Of a stretch of DNA of 64,000 nt, positions 17,965 to 27,894 are shown piece after piece. Below the pieces are notes generated by a model that was not told where the DNA came from, searched no databases, and was given only the letters and a program-made list of their open reading frames with translations. Made by a program: the position numbers and the translations under genes. This stretch comes from CAYZTD01 sp964638155 (GTDB taxonomy: Archaea > Thermoplasmatota > E2 > DHVEG-1): the NCBI GenBank assembly GCA_964638155.1, contig CAZWYI010000005.1, positions 1 to 64,000 on the forward strand, written 5' to 3'. Position 1 is the stretch's first letter, and each line of letters opens with the position of its first letter.

Positions 17965-18077
17965 TATTTCACCTTATATCAATAAAAATTATTATTCATT
18001 ATTGTTTATTAAGTTTCCTACACAAGTATGTTCTAAATATAATTTTTTACATAGAGTATCTATAATATTTACTTTTT

Positions 18078-18908
18078 TTAATCAAGCTGTGTTGGAACTC
18101 TCCAATCAAAACCAGGAGTCCTATTACCAATCTTTGGAATCATAGGCATTCTTCTTTTATGTTGGCTCTTAATTCTAAGATTTTTAATTCTTTTAACTTC
18201 TGAAACTTCAACTGAAGCATTTTTTGATATATGTTTTATATCAATTTTTTTTTCAAGACCTATAAGAATTTTATCTAAAGTAGGATAATCCATTTTTAGT
18301 TCTTTTTTATCAGTTTGTCCCTTGATTAATCCTGCTGTAGGAGGTTTTTTAACGATTTCTTCAGGAATTTTTAAATATCGAGCTAGATCATAAATTTGTG
18401 TTTTATACAAATCACCAATTGGCATAATATCGACACCCCCGTCTCCAAATTTAGTAAAGTATCCTACCAAGATTTCTGATTTATTAGAAGTGCCGCATAC
18501 TATACAATCATTCATATTTGCATATTCAAAAAGTATTATCATTCTAACTCTTGCTTTTATATTTGCTAGAGCCATTTTTTTAGGTTTTATTATACAATAT
18601 TTTTTATATTCACTAACCAAAGGCGTTATATCCTTTGTTTTACAATTTAATTCAAACTTTTTAGTTATCAATTCTTGATGCTTTATATCAAGTTTTGGTG
18701 TAACATTATCAGGCAAGAAAACACATTTAACATTATTTTTCCCAAGAGCCTTTTTACAAAGTATTGCAGTTACTGCTGAATCTACTCCACCAGATAGACC
18801 AAGTACAACACCAGCAGATCCAGAATTTTTCACATATGTTTTAATGAATTCTTTAATTACAGTTGATACTTCGTTATAATCAAGAGATATATTATCACCT
18901 CTTTTCAA
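18078..18908 (-). CDS. nadE: NAD+ synthase (ammonia-dependent)
   Basis: The enzyme amidates deamido-NAD with ATP in the last step of NAD synthesis. The P-loop of N-type ATP pyrophosphatases, LGLSGGVDSAV (about residues 38-48), and the GTSNKSEILVGYFTKFGDGG block (about 138-157) are clear, with no glutaminase domain, so free ammonia is used. The only usable start is a TTG at 18908, placed about 21 bp after the centre of a strong TATA box, which implies a leaderless mRNA. The 276 residues are normal for the family. Confidence 0.92.
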   Translation of the reverse strand: MKRGDNISLDYNEVSTVIKEFIKTYVKNSGSAGVVLGLSGGVDSAVTAILCKKALGKNNVKCVFLPDNVTPKLDIKHQELITKKFELNCKTKDITPLVSEYKKYCIIKPKKMALANIKARVRMIILFEYANMNDCIVCGTSNKSEILVGYFTKFGDGGVDIMPIGDLYKTQIYDLARYLKIPEEIVKKPPTAGLIKGQTDKKELKMDYPTLDKILIGLEKKIDIKHISKNASVEVSEVKRIKNLRIKSQHKRRMPMIPKIGNRTPGFDWRVPTQLD

Positions 18909-18925
18909 TCAAAGCATGTGGAATC

Positions 18926-18933
18926 TTTATAAA
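18926..18933 (-). promoter_or_regulatory. TATA box of nadE
   Basis: TTTATAAA on the minus strand lies 18 bp before the TTG start of nadE. The tight spacing is what points to a leaderless transcript. Confidence 0.5.
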
Positions 18934-19256
18934 TAATATTCCCTCGAGAACCCATTGAGATAACAATTGGAGCATATTTATTTCAGATATTAAAACGGCC
19001 AAAGACATTACTATTCCCCGTAGATAATATACATATTAAGTTTTATGTTATTTTATAGAAGCAAGTGATCCTGAATTATCAGATGATTAGCTATACATAA
19101 ATATATATTTTTATAATTTTTTTTATGTACTTTTTTGCATATCTACTTTTATAATTAAACTAATTTTGAATCTTCCAAAAAAAATTTAAAAAAATAGTAT
19201 AACTTAAGATTTTTAAAAAAAGAAAAAAGTTGGGTAAAATTACCCGAATTGTTTTT
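18934..19256. other. Intergenic stretch between acs and nadE
   Basis: Apart from the acs terminator hairpin at 19232-19245, I see no convincing gene. A plus-strand open frame of about 40 codons (near 18935-19052) has no start codon. An interrupted palindrome CTGAATTATCAG lies at about 19071-19082. The rest is very AT-rich. Confidence 0.4.
19232..19245 (-). terminator. Hairpin-plus-T-run terminator of acs
   Basis: GGGTAA and TTACCC form a 6-bp stem with a 2-base loop just after the acs stop. On the minus strand it is followed by a run of T. It resembles a bacterial intrinsic terminator; archaeal termination usually needs only the T-run. Confidence 0.5.
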
Positions 19257-21206
19257 TTATTCTTGTCTGTTATCTACTAGAGTATCTACGATTGATGGGT
19301 CTGCTAGAGTACTTGTATCGCCAAGTTCGTCTAACTTTCCATCTGCGATTTTACGTAAGATACGTCTCATGATTTTACCAGAACGCGTTTTTGGAAGACC
19401 TTCAGTATATTGTATTCTGTCAGGCGATGCGATAGGACCAATTTCTTCTCTTACCCTACTTACGATTTCTTTTGTTAAGTCATCGTGGACTTTTTGTCCT
19501 GCTTTAAGTGTAACATAGGCATAAATACCCTGTCCTTTGATATCATGTGGAAATCCTACAACTGCTGCCTCAGCAACCTTTGGATGTTTTCCAATTGCTC
19601 CTTCTACTTCAGCAGTACCAATTCTGTGACCTGAAACATTTATAACATCATCAACACGGCCAGTTATCCAGTAATATCCATCTTCGTCTTTTCTACATCC
19701 ATCACCGGTAAAATAGTATCCTGGATACATTGAAAAGTAGGTGTTTACGAATCGTTCATGATCCCCGTATAATGTTCTCATCATACCAGGCCAAGCTGAT
19801 TTAATAGCAAGGTTTCCTTCAATGTCATTTCCTAGTTTTTCGCTTCCAGTATCGTCCATTATTACTGGTTCAACACCAAAGAAGGGTTTTGTTGCTGATC
19901 CTGGTTTTAATGGTGTTGCACCAGGTAGTGGTGTGATAAGTATACCACCGGTTTCAGTCTGCCACCATGTATCAACAATTGGGCATCTTCCGCCACCAAC
20001 TAGATCATAATACCATTTCCATTCTTTTTCTTTGATTGGTTCACCGACACTTCCAAGAACTCTTAGAGAGCTGAGATCATGTTTTTTAACCCATTTATCT
20101 CCTTGTTTCATTAGAGCTCTAAGTGCTGTTGGAGCAGTATAGAATATGTTTACATTGTGTCTTTCACAGATACCCCAGAATCTACCCCAGTCCGGATAGT
20201 TTGGAACACCTTCATACATTAAGGTTGTTGCCTTGTTTGCTAGAGGACCATATACAATATACGAGTGTCCTGTAATCCAGCCGATATCAGCTGTACACCA
20301 ATAAATATCGCCATCATGGTAATCAAAAACATATTTGTGAGTAACAGCAGTATAAACTAAATATCCGCCAGTTGTATGAAGTACTCCTTTTGGTTTACCA
20401 GTAGAACCAGATGTATATAATATGAACAATGGATCTTCAGCATCCATTTCTTCTGGAGGACATTCAGAATCAGCTTTTTCCATTTCTTCATGCCACCAGC
20501 AGTCTTTATCAGTGATATTAACATCTGCACCGATGCGTTTTACAACAACAACGGTTTCAATTGACGGGGTTCCTTGGACTGCTTTATCTACTGTTGGTTT
20601 CATTGGAAGGGGTTTTGCTCCTCTTACACCTTCATCCTGAGTAATTAATAGTTTGCATTCTGAGTCATTTATCCTATCTTTTAATGAATCAGCAGAAAAT
20701 CCGCCAAAAACAATAGAATGAACTGCACCAATTCGTGAACATGCTAGCATTGCTATTGCTAATTCTGGAACCATTTGTAGATAAATACAAACTCTGTCAC
20801 CTTTTTTAATTCCTTTTGATTTTAACACATTTGCAAATTTTTGTACTTCTGTTAGAAGTTCATTGAAGGTGAATTCTTTAATCATATCTGGTTCGTTTCC
20901 TTCCCAGACTATTGCTGTTTCATCACCGTGACCGTTTTCTACATGTCTATCAAGACAGTTGTAGCAAACATTTAGTTTTGCACCTTCAAACCATTTTATT
21001 TTTCCTTCTTTAAAATCATAGTCTCTAACTTTGTCCCATTTTTTGTACCAGCTTACATGCTCATCAGCCATTTTTTCCCAGAATTTCTCAGGATTTTTGA
21101 CTGATTCATCATACATTTTTTTATATTCATCCATGCTTCCAATATGGGCTTTTTTACTAAATTTCTCGCTAGGTTTAAATATCTCAACTGTTTCTTCTTC
21201 TGGCAT
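19257..21206 (-). CDS. acs: Acetyl-CoA synthetase (AMP-forming)
   Basis: The enzyme activates acetate to acetyl-CoA through acetyl-AMP. The YTSGSTGKPKG P-loop (about residues 262-272), the WWQTETGG motif and the C-terminal PKTRSGKIMRR with the catalytic, acetylatable Lys (about 611) are intact in a 649-residue protein of full length. The Lys motif is the known target of protein acetylation in bacteria, which is relevant because a GNAT-fused synthetase and an HDAC-family deacetylase lie at 49-53 kb. Two inverted repeats lie in its promoter. A tandem-HTH regulator is the next gene upstream. Confidence 0.95.
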   Translation of the reverse strand: MPEEETVEIFKPSEKFSKKAHIGSMDEYKKMYDESVKNPEKFWEKMADEHVSWYKKWDKVRDYDFKEGKIKWFEGAKLNVCYNCLDRHVENGHGDETAIVWEGNEPDMIKEFTFNELLTEVQKFANVLKSKGIKKGDRVCIYLQMVPELAIAMLACSRIGAVHSIVFGGFSADSLKDRINDSECKLLITQDEGVRGAKPLPMKPTVDKAVQGTPSIETVVVVKRIGADVNITDKDCWWHEEMEKADSECPPEEMDAEDPLFILYTSGSTGKPKGVLHTTGGYLVYTAVTHKYVFDYHDGDIYWCTADIGWITGHSYIVYGPLANKATTLMYEGVPNYPDWGRFWGICERHNVNIFYTAPTALRALMKQGDKWVKKHDLSSLRVLGSVGEPIKEKEWKWYYDLVGGGRCPIVDTWWQTETGGILITPLPGATPLKPGSATKPFFGVEPVIMDDTGSEKLGNDIEGNLAIKSAWPGMMRTLYGDHERFVNTYFSMYPGYYFTGDGCRKDEDGYYWITGRVDDVINVSGHRIGTAEVEGAIGKHPKVAEAAVVGFPHDIKGQGIYAYVTLKAGQKVHDDLTKEIVSRVREEIGPIASPDRIQYTEGLPKTRSGKIMRRILRKIADGKLDELGDTSTLADPSIVDTLVDNRQE

Positions 21207-21255
21207 ATTTTCTTCAACCTCTTATCATATTTTTAATTGACTAATATCCTGTTAT

Positions 21256-21305
21256 GATGATCTATTTCGGTACTTTGATCATCCTCCCCTTATAATAAGT
21301 AAGGG
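21256..21305 (-). promoter_or_regulatory. acs promoter with two inverted repeats
   Basis: CCCTTA (21287-21292) and TAAGGG (21300-21305) frame a TATA-like TTATTATAAG. GATGATC (21256-21262) and GATCATC (21277-21283) form a second repeat that would cover the transcription start. The arrangement suggests a repressor operator. The adjacent tandem-HTH protein is the obvious candidate binder. Confidence 0.4.
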
Positions 21306-21456
21306 AATTGCGAATTAAAGTTACAGTATAAGTATTTTGTCATAAACTAATTAAAGTAATGGAAAATAAAAGCAATAAAATATATACAAAAAAACAAAAA
21401 AATATATTGACAATAAAACATTGTAGCAAAATCGAAGGTCATAATTGTACTAAAAT

Positions 21457-22521
21457 CTATCTATAAGATTTTATATTAAGCATTTTTTTAGATATGGGAG
21501 AAAAATTAAAATCTTTTATTACTTTCATTCTTTCAAACATATATTTACCAATTTGGGGTGTTTTAGAGATTAATTCATTTTCCTTTAAATATCTTATTTT
21601 ATGCATTTTGTCTTCTTTATATTTCTGATAATTATGGTATGCTGAGATAATCACACTTTCAAATTTTCTTCTTGCAAAAAATATTGTAGAATTGGTATCT
21701 AAAAATTCTATGTCTTTTTCTGAAGGATGTTTATTCGGGTCAAAATTAATAGGATAAAAAGCAAGTATTTCAAAACCAAGTTTTTTGAGATTAGGTATAG
21801 TAATTGTTTTTAACATATTATTTTTAAAAAAGCCTTTCTTCATTCGAGATACTGTATGACGAGAAAGTCCTACAATATCACCTATCTTTTGAGTAGTAGC
21901 ATTTGGGTTTTGAACTAATGTAGAATAAACAATTTTTTCTTTATTATTTAGATTGATACAATCTATTTCATTAAATAGATTATTTTTATTATCAATATTA
22001 TCGACAATGTCTAAATCAAAAAAATCTTTTAGAACACTAGAAAAATCAAAAAAACGAATAATATTACTAATTTCAAAAGGAAATACAATCTCATTTGGAT
22101 ATTCTTTTTCAAGAAGACCTATTTCACCAAAGGTTTCTGTACGAATATCATTAATTTTCCCTATATTAGTATAGTTTTTTGAAAGACTAATTGAAAAGCC
22201 TTTTTCTTGTTCACCAACAGAATAAAAAATCTCATCAAAAACTTCAATTGTTTTTTTAGTATTATTAACTCTTTCCTCTAGTGGTATCACAGGGTTAAAT
22301 TGAGTATATATTACTGCAAGCATTTCACAACCAAGAAGATTAAGTAACGGTACTGTTAGTTTTCTTAAAAATCCCTGGTCATATAGTCGTCTTTTAATAG
22401 AAGTAAGAGTTGACAATTTAACATTTATTATATCTGAAAGTTCACTATCATTTAATTCAGGATATCTAACTAATCCGTAAAGAACTCTTTTTTCATTTTT
22501 AGTAAGAAGTATTCGTTTCAC
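21457..22521 (-). CDS. Tandem Lrp-like regulator with two HTH/sensor units
   Basis: The 354-residue protein is an internal duplication. Each half has an N-terminal winged helix (LNDSELSDIINVKLSTLTSI at about residues 24-43; TTQKIGDIVGLSRHTVSRM at about 209-227). Each is followed by a similar block, LTVPLLNLLGCEMLAVIYTQ and ITIPNLKKLGFEILAFYPIN. It is a DNA-binding regulator related to the Lrp/AsnC or MarR groups, with an unassigned sensor domain. It sits between acs and the divergent acn-acl-icd operon, so it probably controls one or both. The ATG at 22521 is only about 215 bp from the aconitase start. Confidence 0.75.
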   Translation of the reverse strand: MKRILLTKNEKRVLYGLVRYPELNDSELSDIINVKLSTLTSIKRRLYDQGFLRKLTVPLLNLLGCEMLAVIYTQFNPVIPLEERVNNTKKTIEVFDEIFYSVGEQEKGFSISLSKNYTNIGKINDIRTETFGEIGLLEKEYPNEIVFPFEISNIIRFFDFSSVLKDFFDLDIVDNIDNKNNLFNEIDCINLNNKEKIVYSTLVQNPNATTQKIGDIVGLSRHTVSRMKKGFFKNNMLKTITIPNLKKLGFEILAFYPINFDPNKHPSEKDIEFLDTNSTIFFARRKFESVIISAYHNYQKYKEDKMHKIRYLKENELISKTPQIGKYMFERMKVIKDFNFSPISKKMLNIKSYR

Positions 22522-22736
22522 GCAAAAATCCTAAAGCAAAAACATCATTAAATAATTTTCTCATTTTTACGACATAAATCGCAAATATTGTTAAAATGTA
22601 AAGAATTTGTATGATATTCTAACAAAAAAAGTATTTTTAAGTCGAAAAAAATTATTTATGTATAAAAACTACAAAACATTTATTAAATAAGTGTTTATTC
22701 TTCGGAGGCAAACCAAAAATAGAGAGTTGGTGAAAA

Positions 22737-24683
22737 ATGGGTAAAACAATAGTCGAAAAAATTCTTGATAAACATATAATTGAAGGTAAAGCCGAAAAGG
22801 GTAAAGAAATTGGGATTAAAATTGACCAAACACTTACCCAAGATGCAACAGGTACTATGGCCTACCTACAATTTGAGGCAATGAAAGTTCCAAAAATAAA
22901 AACAGAACTATCTGTAAGCTATGTTGACCATAACACAGTTCAAATTGGTTTTGAAAATGCTGATGATCATAAGTACTTACAATCAGTTGCAGCAAAATAT
23001 GGTATAATATATTCCCGTGCGGGAAATGGGATATGCCACCAAGTACATCTAGAACGTTTTGGAAAGCCCGGAAAAACTCTACTCGGCTCAGATTCACATA
23101 CACCTACAAACGGTGGAATTGGAATGATAGCAATTGGTGCAGGAGGTCTTGATGTAGCCGTTGCAATGGCAGGTGGACCGTTTTATCTAACATATCCTAA
23201 AGTTATAAAAATAAATCTAACTGGTGAATTAAAACCATGGGTTAGTGCAAAAGACGTAGTTTTAAAAATTCTTGAGAAATTTACAACAAAAGGTAATGTA
23301 GGATGTGTCTTTGAATACGGTGGACCTGGTGTTAAAACTCTAAATGTTCCAGCTCGTGCAACCATAACAAACATGGGTGCAGAATGCGGAGTTACAACCA
23401 GTGTTTTTCCAAGCGATGAAATAACAAAACAATTTTTAAAAGCACAGGGAAGAGAAGAAGACTGGACTGAAGTTAAAGCCGATCCAGATGCAGAATATGA
23501 TAAGATAGTAGAAATAAACCTAAGTGAAATAGAGCCACTTGCATCTACACCCCATAGTCCTGGAAACATTAGCAAGGTAAGAGATTTAGAAGGAATGAAA
23601 GTAGATCAAGTATGTGTTGGGAGCTGTACGAATTCATCATATAGAGATCTAATGACTGTTGCAAAGATAGTTGAAGGAAAAACAGTTCATCCGGATGTTA
23701 GTTTTGTTGTAGCACCTGGTTCAAGACAGGTAATACAAAATATTCAAAAAGATAGTGGTTTACAAAGCATACTTAATGCTGGCGCACGTCTTGCTGAAGC
23801 AGCATGTGGCTTTTGTATTGGAAACAGTCAATCACCAAAAACAGAAGCAATAACGCTTAGAACTAGTAACAGAAATTTCCTTGGGAGAAGTGGAACAAAA
23901 AGTGCAAATGCATACCTAATTTCTCCTGAGACTGCTGCAGCCGCAGTAATAACAGGTAAATTTACTGACCCAAGAGATTTAGAAGATATGGGGCTAAAGT
24001 ATCCTGATGTTGAGATGCCTGATAAATTCTTAATCGATGACAGTATGTTTATTTTCCCAAAAGAAGTAAAAGGAGAAGTAAAAATTTATCGTGGACCAAA
24101 CATAGGTGACCCGCCAGAGAGCAATCCTTTATCAGAAAAAATAGATGGAAAAGTAACAATTAAAGTCGAAGATAAAATCACAACAGACCATATAATACCA
24201 GCTGGATCAAAGATGAAATACAGAAGTAATGTTCCAAAATATTCAGAGTTTTTATTTGAAGTAGTCGACTCAAGCTTTCATGATAGAGCAGAAAAAATTC
24301 GTGACAGTGGAAAAGATAATATAATTGTTGCAGGAGAAAGCTATGGTCAGGGTTCATCCCGTGAACACGCAGCACTATGTCCAATGTATATGGGTGTAAA
24401 AGCAGTTATTGCTAAATCAATGGAAAGGATACATGAAGCAAATCTTTTGAACTTTGGAATAATACCTCTGAAATTTGTAAACGAAGAAGACTACGACTCA
24501 ATAGATCAAGATGACGAACTAGTTCTACCAAATGTCAAAAAAGAAATAGAAACAGGTGAAAATGTAACAGTTAAAAACAAAACAAAAGGCTCAGAATTTA
24601 AAGCAAAGTACACACTATCTGATAGGCAGAAAAAAGTACTTTTAGAAGGTGGAACACTAGCTTATATGAAAAATAAAACCTAA
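22737..24683 (+). CDS. Aconitate hydratase
   Basis: The enzyme interconverts citrate and isocitrate. The [4Fe-4S] ligands are in VGSCTNSSY (about residues 297-305) and ACGFCIGN (about 359-366). The DSHTPTNGG block (about 119-127) and the C-terminal swivel domain with SYGQGSSREHAAL are present. The 648-residue length fits the shorter aconitase type. A GGTGA site precedes the ATG. It is the first gene of an operon with both ATP-citrate lyase subunits and IDH, with gaps of 38, 1 and 4 bp. Confidence 0.93.
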   Translation: MGKTIVEKILDKHIIEGKAEKGKEIGIKIDQTLTQDATGTMAYLQFEAMKVPKIKTELSVSYVDHNTVQIGFENADDHKYLQSVAAKYGIIYSRAGNGICHQVHLERFGKPGKTLLGSDSHTPTNGGIGMIAIGAGGLDVAVAMAGGPFYLTYPKVIKINLTGELKPWVSAKDVVLKILEKFTTKGNVGCVFEYGGPGVKTLNVPARATITNMGAECGVTTSVFPSDEITKQFLKAQGREEDWTEVKADPDAEYDKIVEINLSEIEPLASTPHSPGNISKVRDLEGMKVDQVCVGSCTNSSYRDLMTVAKIVEGKTVHPDVSFVVAPGSRQVIQNIQKDSGLQSILNAGARLAEAACGFCIGNSQSPKTEAITLRTSNRNFLGRSGTKSANAYLISPETAAAAVITGKFTDPRDLEDMGLKYPDVEMPDKFLIDDSMFIFPKEVKGEVKIYRGPNIGDPPESNPLSEKIDGKVTIKVEDKITTDHIIPAGSKMKYRSNVPKYSEFLFEVVDSSFHDRAEKIRDSGKDNIIVAGESYGQGSSREHAALCPMYMGVKAVIAKSMERIHEANLLNFGIIPLKFVNEEDYDSIDQDDELVLPNVKKEIETGENVTVKNKTKGSEFKAKYTLSDRQKKVLLEGGTLAYMKNKT

Positions 24684-24721
24684 ATTTTTATTTATTTTGA
24701 TATAGGGAGGAAAAGAAAAAT

Positions 24722-26008
24722 ATGGCACAAAAAGGAATAAGAGAATATGATGCTAAAAGAATGATGTCTAAAGCATTACCTGAATTTTCAAATGGTAAAT
24801 TCAAGTATAAAGCAAAACAGGTTCTAATAGGACCAGACACAGACTTTAAAAAAATTGAAAAAGAAAATCCATGGCTAAAAAAAGAAAAACTTGTTGCAAA
24901 ACCAGATCAATTATTTGGAAAACGTGGAAAAAACAATCTACTTTTTGTAAATAAATCATGGAATGAAGTTCAGAAATGGATAAAAGAAAGAATGAACAAA
25001 ACTGTAACAATCACTCAAACCACAGGCAAAACTAAAGGTAAACTCACTCATTTCTTAGTTGAAAAGTTTGTTGAACATGACGAGGAATATTACATTGCTA
25101 TTACAACACACCGTGAAAAAGATACAATTCATTTTTCAACAAAAGGCGGAGTAAATATCGAAGAAGTTTGGGACACAGTTGTAGAGCTTGACATTCCAAT
25201 AGTAGAAGAGATTGATAATGTTGATGTAGAATGCTTTTTACCAAAAGAATTAGGTGATAAAAAAGAAACAGTTGCAGGTTTTATAAAATCATTATACAAA
25301 ATGCTTGTTGATTATCATTATGTATACCTTGAATTAAATCCTTTTACATTTGTTAATAGTGAACCGGTAGCACTTGATTGTGTTGCAAAAGTAGATGACT
25401 ATGCATCTTATCAATGTGATGAAAAATGGGGCAACTTAAAATTCCCAAGTCCATTTGGTCTTGATAAAACACCTGAAGAAGAACGTGTCGATGAATTAGA
25501 CGAAAGAACTGGTGCATCACTCAAACTTACTGTACTAAATCCAGAAGGAAGAATATGGAATCTAGTAGCTGGTGGCGGTGCTAGTGTAATATATGCAGAT
25601 ACCGTTGCAGATCTTGGATTTACTGATGAACTTGCAAACTACGGTGAATATAGTGGAAACCCAAGTACTGAACTCACTTACGAATATACAAAAACAGTTC
25701 TTGATCTTATGACAAGGAAAAAAGATCCTAAAGGAAAACCAAAGTTTTTAATTGTCGGCGGAGGAATAGCTAATTTTACAGATGTAGCAAAGACTTTTAC
25801 AGGAATAATTCAAGCAGTTGAAAAGTATTCTGATAAACTCAAAAAAACAAATGTACAAATTTATGTAAGACGTGGCGGACCAAACTACAAGGAAGGCCTT
25901 GAAAACATGAGAAAGATGGGTAAAAAGCTTGATCTTCCTGTTGAAGTATATGGACCTGAAACACATATGACTAGAATTGTTTCTATGGCTCTTAAAGGAG
26001 GTAAGTAA
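24722..26008 (+). CDS. aclB: ATP-citrate lyase, small subunit (ATP-grasp and citrate-binding part)
   Basis: This 428-residue subunit corresponds to the N-terminal part of animal ATP-citrate lyase: an ATP-grasp fold (SKALPEFSNGKFKYKAKQVL; YLELNPFTFV) followed by the citrate-binding domain (VAGGGASVIYADTVADLGF; LIVGGGIANFTDVAKTF). Together with the large subunit it cleaves citrate with CoA and ATP to acetyl-CoA and oxaloacetate. Subunit letters differ between sources; here aclB is the small one. A GGGAGG site precedes the start. ATP-citrate lyase is unusual in archaea. Confidence 0.9.
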   Translation: MAQKGIREYDAKRMMSKALPEFSNGKFKYKAKQVLIGPDTDFKKIEKENPWLKKEKLVAKPDQLFGKRGKNNLLFVNKSWNEVQKWIKERMNKTVTITQTTGKTKGKLTHFLVEKFVEHDEEYYIAITTHREKDTIHFSTKGGVNIEEVWDTVVELDIPIVEEIDNVDVECFLPKELGDKKETVAGFIKSLYKMLVDYHYVYLELNPFTFVNSEPVALDCVAKVDDYASYQCDEKWGNLKFPSPFGLDKTPEEERVDELDERTGASLKLTVLNPEGRIWNLVAGGGASVIYADTVADLGFTDELANYGEYSGNPSTELTYEYTKTVLDLMTRKKDPKGKPKFLIVGGGIANFTDVAKTFTGIIQAVEKYSDKLKKTNVQIYVRRGGPNYKEGLENMRKMGKKLDLPVEVYGPETHMTRIVSMALKGGK

Positions 26009-26009
26009 A

Positions 26010-27890
26010 ATGGCTGAAACTGTATTAAAGCAAAAAAAGAAATTACCAGATTATGAATTATTTGATAAAACAACTAAAGCGTTCATACATGGAACTCAAA
26101 CTCGTGCTGCCCAACGTATGCTTGACTTTGATTATATGAGCAGAAGAGATGCTCCAAGTGTCGCAGGTTTTATTACACCTACTGGTGGAGGATACTACAA
26201 ACTATTTTGGGGTACTAAAGAAATTCGTCTTCCGAGATACACAAGTATAGATGAAGCAGTAAAAGCACATCCTGAAGCAGATGTAATGGTTAATTTTGCA
26301 TCAGAAAGATCATGTGCTGAAACTACTATGGAAGCACTTGAGACAGACAACATTAGAACAGTTATAATGATAGCAGAAGGTGTTCCACAACGTGATGTAA
26401 GAAGAATAGCTAAGATTGCTAAGGAAAAAAACAAATGGGTAATTGGCCCAGCTACTGTTGGTGGAATAAAACCAGGTTCATTTAAAATAGGTAACGCCGC
26501 AGGAACTATTCAAAATATTAAAGATACAAAGCTCTACAGACCCGGTTCAGTTGGATTTGTTTCTGTATCAGGAGGTCTATCTAATGAGGGATACAATATT
26601 GTCGCACAAAACACAGATGGAATATATGAAGGATACGCAGTCGGCGGAGATGTATATCCGGCATCCACTTTAATTGATCATCTCTTGCGTTATGAAAAAA
26701 ATCCAAACATCAAAATGATGGTATGTCTTGGTGAAGTAGGTGGAAAAGACGAATACGAAATAGTTGAAGCAATTAAAAAAGGAAAAATCACTAAACCCCT
26801 TGTGATGTGGGTTACTGGAACTTGTGCAGAGATGCTTCCAGGCGGCGTGCAATTTGGTCATGCTGGTGCAAAAGCAGATTCAAAAGCAGATACTGCTCCA
26901 GCAAAAAATGAAGCACTTCGTGACGCAGGAGTAGTAGTTCCTGAATCATTTGATGACTATGGGATAAAAATAAAAGAAACCTTTGAAAAACTCAAAAAAG
27001 AAGGAAAAATAGAAGAAATCGATGAACCAAGACCACCACATATACCAATGGATTACAAGCAAGCTGTTGCAGAAGGACTTGTTAGAAAACCAACAAATTT
27101 TATATCAACTATTTGTGATGAAACTGGTGAAGTCCATAACTACTGTGGCGTTCCAATTGATGAAGTAATAAAGAAAGGATATGGAATAGGTGGAGTACTA
27201 GGGCTGTTATGGTTTAAAAAAGATCTTCCAAAATATTCAAGAGAATTTATCGAACTAGTTATTCAAATTGTAGCAGACCATGGTCCAGCTGTATCGGGTG
27301 CACATAACACAATAGTTACAGCAAGAGCAGGGAAGAATCTAATTGAGTCTATCATAAGCGGAATGGTAACTATAGGGCCACGTTTTGGTGGTGCAGTAAA
27401 TGGTGCTGCAAAACACTTTTCAATGGGTCTTGAAAAAGATTTTGACCCACGTGAATTTGTAGATTACATGAAAAAGGAAAACATAAGAATCCAAGGAATA
27501 GGGCATAGAATTCATAGCATTGACAACCCAGATGAACGAGTGGAAATAATGATAAATTTTGCAAAGAAACACTTTCCAAAGCATCCACTTCTAGATTATG
27601 CATTAAAAGTTCAAAATGTTACAACCATGAAAAAGAATACTCTTATCCTAAACGTAGATGGATGTATCGGTGTTTTATTTGTTGACATGCTAACAAATCT
27701 AGGATACTCTAGAGATGGAATAAAAGAAATGATAGATATGGGATTTTTCAATGCGTTTTTCATAATAGGTAGAACCATGGGCTTTATGGGCCACTATTTT
27801 GATCAAAAACGCTTGAAAACAGGATTGTATAGGCATCCATGGGATGATATCCTATATGATGTCCCAGATAAACCAGAAAAGGTGGAATAA
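26010..27890 (+). CDS. aclA: ATP-citrate lyase, large subunit (CoA-ligase and citrate synthase-like part)
   Basis: The N-terminal half is a succinyl-CoA-synthetase alpha-like module ending in the phosphohistidine motif QFGHAGAKAD (about residues 283-292). The C-terminal half is a citrate-synthase-like domain with SGAHNTIVTARAG, RFGGAVNGAA and GIGHRIHS. This is the catalytic core of ATP-citrate lyase rather than a citryl-CoA synthetase/lyase pair, because both halves are fused. GGAGGT (25997-26002) precedes the ATG at 26010, two bases after the previous stop. The 626 residues are of normal length. Confidence 0.92.
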   Translation: MAETVLKQKKKLPDYELFDKTTKAFIHGTQTRAAQRMLDFDYMSRRDAPSVAGFITPTGGGYYKLFWGTKEIRLPRYTSIDEAVKAHPEADVMVNFASERSCAETTMEALETDNIRTVIMIAEGVPQRDVRRIAKIAKEKNKWVIGPATVGGIKPGSFKIGNAAGTIQNIKDTKLYRPGSVGFVSVSGGLSNEGYNIVAQNTDGIYEGYAVGGDVYPASTLIDHLLRYEKNPNIKMMVCLGEVGGKDEYEIVEAIKKGKITKPLVMWVTGTCAEMLPGGVQFGHAGAKADSKADTAPAKNEALRDAGVVVPESFDDYGIKIKETFEKLKKEGKIEEIDEPRPPHIPMDYKQAVAEGLVRKPTNFISTICDETGEVHNYCGVPIDEVIKKGYGIGGVLGLLWFKKDLPKYSREFIELVIQIVADHGPAVSGAHNTIVTARAGKNLIESIISGMVTIGPRFGGAVNGAAKHFSMGLEKDFDPREFVDYMKKENIRIQGIGHRIHSIDNPDERVEIMINFAKKHFPKHPLLDYALKVQNVTTMKKNTLILNVDGCIGVLFVDMLTNLGYSRDGIKEMIDMGFFNAFFIIGRTMGFMGHYFDQKRLKTGLYRHPWDDILYDVPDKPEKVE

Positions 27891-27894
27891 AAAA

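Noticed and set aside
18935..19052. Plus-strand frame of about 40 codons between nadE and acs
   Set aside because: It looks protein-like in places but has no start codon and no family resemblance.
19060..19095. Possible C/D box guide RNA (GTGATCC, CTGA, AGATGATT)
   Set aside because: Box order and spacing do not fit a C/D guide and no guide-like antisense could be judged.
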